From: Streptoverticillium olivoreticuli subsp. olivoreticuli
Lineage (GTDB): Bacteria; Actinomycetota; Actinomycetes; Streptomycetales; Streptomycetaceae
Reading direction: 5' to 3'
DNA length: 64,000 nt
Assembly: GCF_003391135.1 (NCBI RefSeq)
Contig: NZ_CP031455.1
Coordinates: 1,054,001 to 1,118,000, forward strand
In this document: positions 61,755 to 64,000 of the stretch, one piece after another
Numbering within the stretch: position 1 is the first letter of the stretch
Layout of the letters: the number at the start of each line of letters is the position of its first letter
Notes under the pieces: model-generated
What the model saw: only the letters and a program-made list of their open reading frames with translations
Databases searched by the model: none
Told to the model about the DNA's origin: nothing
Made by a program: the position numbers and the translations under genes

Positions 61755-63799
61755 GCGAGGCGACCACAGACGGGACGGTTCCCGGTCCCCGCCACGAGCC
61801 GCTGTCCTTGCCCCCGGCCTCGGCCTCGGCGGCGCCCGAGGGCGAGGAGGTCGGCGACGAGCTGACCAGCGCGTACTGGGCGCAGTGGGACGGTGAAGCC
61901 GCGCGTACCAGCGTGTGGCGGATCCTCCGCCGGCTGCCCTCGATCAGCCGCCGTGTGCTGGGCATGGCGTACCGGGCCGACCCGCGGGCCACCGTCATGG
62001 TGGTGACGCTGCAGCTGGGGTCGGCGCTGATGAGCGCGTTCGGGCTGCTGGCCTCCGTACGGGTCCTGTCGGCGCTCTTCACCCAGGGCGCGACCTCCGA
62101 CCGCATCCACAACGCCCTGCCCTCACTCGCACTGGTCGCGGGGCTGATGGCGGCCCAGGGGGTACTCGACTTCGGGGTCGCGCGCGGCCAGGCCGCGCTG
62201 ACCCCGAAGGTCCGGCGGACGGTGGAGCAGGAGTTCCTGCGGCTGAACGCCCACGTACGTCTCGAAGCGGTCGACGACGCCAACTGGTCCGACGAAGCCC
62301 ACAAGGCCAACGACCGCGGCCTGTACTACATGCGCGAGGCCGTTCCCCAGCTGATCCAGCTCGCGCACGCCGTGCTGGCCCTCATCGGCTCCGCCGGTGT
62401 CCTGACCGTCCTGCACCCCGTGCTGCTCCCGCTGCTGGTGGTCTCCGTCGTTCCGCAGGGGTACGCGGCGGTCCGCTCGGCACGCCAGAAGTTCCTCTCC
62501 CACAGCCGCTACAGCACCCTCCAGCGCCGTATCAGGCTCTTCACCTGGCTGCTGCTCGACCGTGACTCCGCGCCGGAGGTGCGCTCCTCCACCGCGCAGC
62601 GGGCACTGCTGGAGGAACACGAGCGCTTCGCCCGCCGGATCGAGGAGGAGGACACCCGCCTCGGGCAGGAGGAAGCCAACGTCTCGCTGGCCGGCAGGAC
62701 GGTGGGGGGCCTGGCGGTCGGTGCGACCTATGCCGCGCTGGGGTGGATGACGGCCACGGGGTGGCTGCCGCTGGCAGCGGGCGGCGGCGCGTTCCTGGCG
62801 ATCCGCTCCAGCCGCGGCACGCTCGTCAGCGTCGTGACCGCCATGCACATGGCCTATGAGCACGCCTTGTGGATCGACGATCTCGAAGCGCACCTGGAGC
62901 GGTGCCGCGGCCTCCAGCCGCACCGGACCGGCCGTCAGCTGCCCGACCACGTCAAGACCATCACCGTCACGGACGTCCGGTACACCTACCCGGAGGCGGC
63001 CCGGCCCGCGCTGTGCGGGGTGTCGATGAAACTGACGGCGGGCTCGACCGTGGCCTTCGTCGGGGCCAACGGCTCGGGCAAGTCCACGATGGCCAAGCTG
63101 CTGGCCGGGCTGTACGCGCCGACGGGTGGGACGATCCACTGGGACGAGGTCGAGGTCGGGGAGGTGGACGCCGAGAGCATCCAGGCCCAGGTCGCCATGG
63201 TGCTCCAGGACCCGGTCGAGTGGCCGTTGACGGCGCTGGCCAACGTCACGATCGGCGCGGGCACGATCACCGAGGCCGACCCGGCGCGGGCCCGGCAGGC
63301 GGTGGTCGAATCCGGGGCGGACCGCGTCATCGCGGCCCTGCCGCAGCAGTGGGCCACCCCCTTGTCCAAGCGCTTCAAGGGCGGCCAGGAGCTCTCCGGG
63401 GGCAACTGGTCGAAGGTGGCCGTCGCGAGGGGCCTGTACCAGGACGGCTGCGTACTCGTACTGGACGAGCCGACGGCCAGCATGGACGCCCGCGCGGAAC
63501 ACGCCGTCTACAACGCCGTCCTCCACGGCCCGCGCCGCCCGGACCGCATCACCGTCCTGATCTCCCACCGCCTGAGCAGCGTGACGGAGTGCGACCGCAT
63601 TTACGTCTTCCGCGACGGCCGCGTCATCGAGTCCGGCGATCACCACACGCTCATGGCCCGGCGCTCCCCCACGGGCGAACCAGGCGAGTACGCCCAGATG
63701 TTCACCCTCCAGGCGGCCGCCTACCAGGCGGCGATGCCGCCCGGGACGGGTGATGCGGCGCGCGATCGTCGGCCCCATACCCGCCCGGCGGGCTCCTGA
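61751..63799 (+). CDS. ABC exporter (fused membrane and ATPase domains)
   Basis: 682 residues. N-terminal 40 residues are disordered, then six membrane helices (about 80-350), then the ATPase: Walker A G-A-N-G-S-G-K444-S-T, signature L-S-G-G-N (548-552; usual Q changed to N), Walker B V-L-V-L-D-E-P, and H-loop S-H-R. No C39 peptidase domain, so it would not cut a leader itself. Homodimeric exporter type. It ends an operon that starts with a peptide gene, so the peptide or its product is the plausible cargo. Confidence 0.88.
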   Translation: MSEATTDGTVPGPRHEPLSLPPASASAAPEGEEVGDELTSAYWAQWDGEAARTSVWRILRRLPSISRRVLGMAYRADPRATVMVVTLQLGSALMSAFGLLASVRVLSALFTQGATSDRIHNALPSLALVAGLMAAQGVLDFGVARGQAALTPKVRRTVEQEFLRLNAHVRLEAVDDANWSDEAHKANDRGLYYMREAVPQLIQLAHAVLALIGSAGVLTVLHPVLLPLLVVSVVPQGYAAVRSARQKFLSHSRYSTLQRRIRLFTWLLLDRDSAPEVRSSTAQRALLEEHERFARRIEEEDTRLGQEEANVSLAGRTVGGLAVGATYAALGWMTATGWLPLAAGGGAFLAIRSSRGTLVSVVTAMHMAYEHALWIDDLEAHLERCRGLQPHRTGRQLPDHVKTITVTDVRYTYPEAARPALCGVSMKLTAGSTVAFVGANGSGKSTMAKLLAGLYAPTGGTIHWDEVEVGEVDAESIQAQVAMVLQDPVEWPLTALANVTIGAGTITEADPARARQAVVESGADRVIAALPQQWATPLSKRFKGGQELSGGNWSKVAVARGLYQDGCVLVLDEPTASMDARAEHAVYNAVLHGPRRPDRITVLISHRLSSVTECDRIYVFRDGRVIESGDHHTLMARRSPTGEPGEYAQMFTLQAAAYQAAMPPGTGDAARDRRPHTRPAGS

Positions 63800-63809
63800 C
63801 ACCACACTC

Positions 63810-63898
63810 TGCCCTGATCGCCCTTGCTCAAGATGAGTGCACGCCCAAGGCAGGAAGTTGAACTGCCCATCATCTTCTGGTCATTCGCGATCAGGGCA
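63810..63898. repeat. Long inverted repeat after the ABC exporter
   Basis: TGCCCTGATCGC (63810-63821) and GCGATCAGGGCA (63887-63898) are perfect 12-bp inverted ends around 65 bp of less GC-rich DNA. Could be a very stable terminator-like structure or the ends of a small non-autonomous element or IS fragment. No target-site duplication could be fixed. The remaining 63899-64000 shows no gene. Confidence 0.55.
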
Positions 63899-64000
63899 CC
63901 GACATGCGGGGACTGCGCACAGTAACCGTACTCGGCACCCGGGCCATGGCTTTCCGCCCTCCGGCCCGGGTCCCGGGACGGGGACACGCGCGGTGCCGCC

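Noticed and set aside
1..64000. CRISPR arrays, tRNA or rRNA genes, intact transposase genes
   Set aside because: No regularly spaced identical repeats, no cloverleaf or rRNA-like sequence, and no transposase-like protein was seen; only a short inverted-repeat element near the right end.

Overview
The window reads as actinobacterial chromosome, most likely Streptomyces: very high GC with G/C in third codon positions almost throughout, frequent GTG and TTG starts, long chains of genes joined by 4-bp stop/start overlaps, a complete 2-methylisoborneol (2-MIB) operon of the Streptomyces type, a DmdR/IdeR-type iron box and a modular polyketide synthase. I saw no rRNA, tRNA, CRISPR array or intact insertion sequence. 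The density of secreted, regulatory and secondary-metabolite genes suggests an accessory or arm-like region. All functional calls rest on reading motifs by eye.

Layout. (1) 1-6.9 kb: an operon-like surface polysaccharide block (epimerase C-terminus, DUF4910 protein, flippase, GT2 glycosyltransferase, polysaccharide pyruvyltransferase-like protein, RmlC-like epimerase, glutamate-1-semialdehyde-aminomutase-like PLP enzyme), nearly all translationally coupled. (2) 6.9-17.8 kb: mixed metabolic and secreted genes: PAP2 phosphatase, two SDRs, a VOC protein divergent from a TetR regulator across an obvious palindrome, a secreted PLD-like protein, a four-fold 37-residue cysteine repeat protein, a HAD phosphatase, a TTC38-like TPR protein, an oxidoreductase, a GNAT, a zinc-ribbon protein and a nitrobindin-like protein. 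(3) 18.2-21.8 kb: the 2-MIB operon, consisting of a Family 2B encapsulin shell with an inserted cyclic-nucleotide-binding domain, 2-MIB synthase and the GPP C-methyltransferase. (4) 21.8-25.7 kb: MFS exporter, DUF2269 protein, and a divergent DJ-1/PfpI protein and GlxA-type regulator. (5) 25.7-27.6 kb: a 602-residue secreted protein whose architecture resembles a single-chain AB toxin. (6) 27.8-36.9 kb: an alpha/beta hydrolase and a stand-alone PKS, AL-ACP-KS-AT-DH-KR-ACP-TE in one 2,628-residue chain. (7) 37-48.8 kb: SH3-like secreted protein, DHFR-like reductase, a DyP peroxidase / catalase-like / unknown operon preceded by a 12-codon reading frame, a beta-lactamase-fold hydrolase, a TetR/hydrolase divergent pair with twin operators, a SET-domain protein, a GNAT, a class IV aminotransferase, a frameshifted membrane gene and a CopD-like membrane protein next to an iron box. 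(8) 48.9-59.7 kb: an oxidoreductase group and a compact biosynthetic cluster (free ACP, KS, SDR, alpha-oxoamine synthase, conserved-looking 90-residue protein, P450), then an epoxide-hydrolase-like protein and an SGNH hydrolase. (9) 60.1-63.8 kb: a chained operon of a 48-residue peptide, APH-like kinase, divergent NUDIX protein, 34-residue peptide and ABC exporter.

The five parts most worth a second look are the toxin-like protein, the peptide/kinase/NUDIX/peptide/exporter operon, the ACP-KS/AONS/P450 cluster, the one-protein PKS, and the encapsulated 2-MIB pathway. The last of these is an established system; the other four I could not match to a described one.
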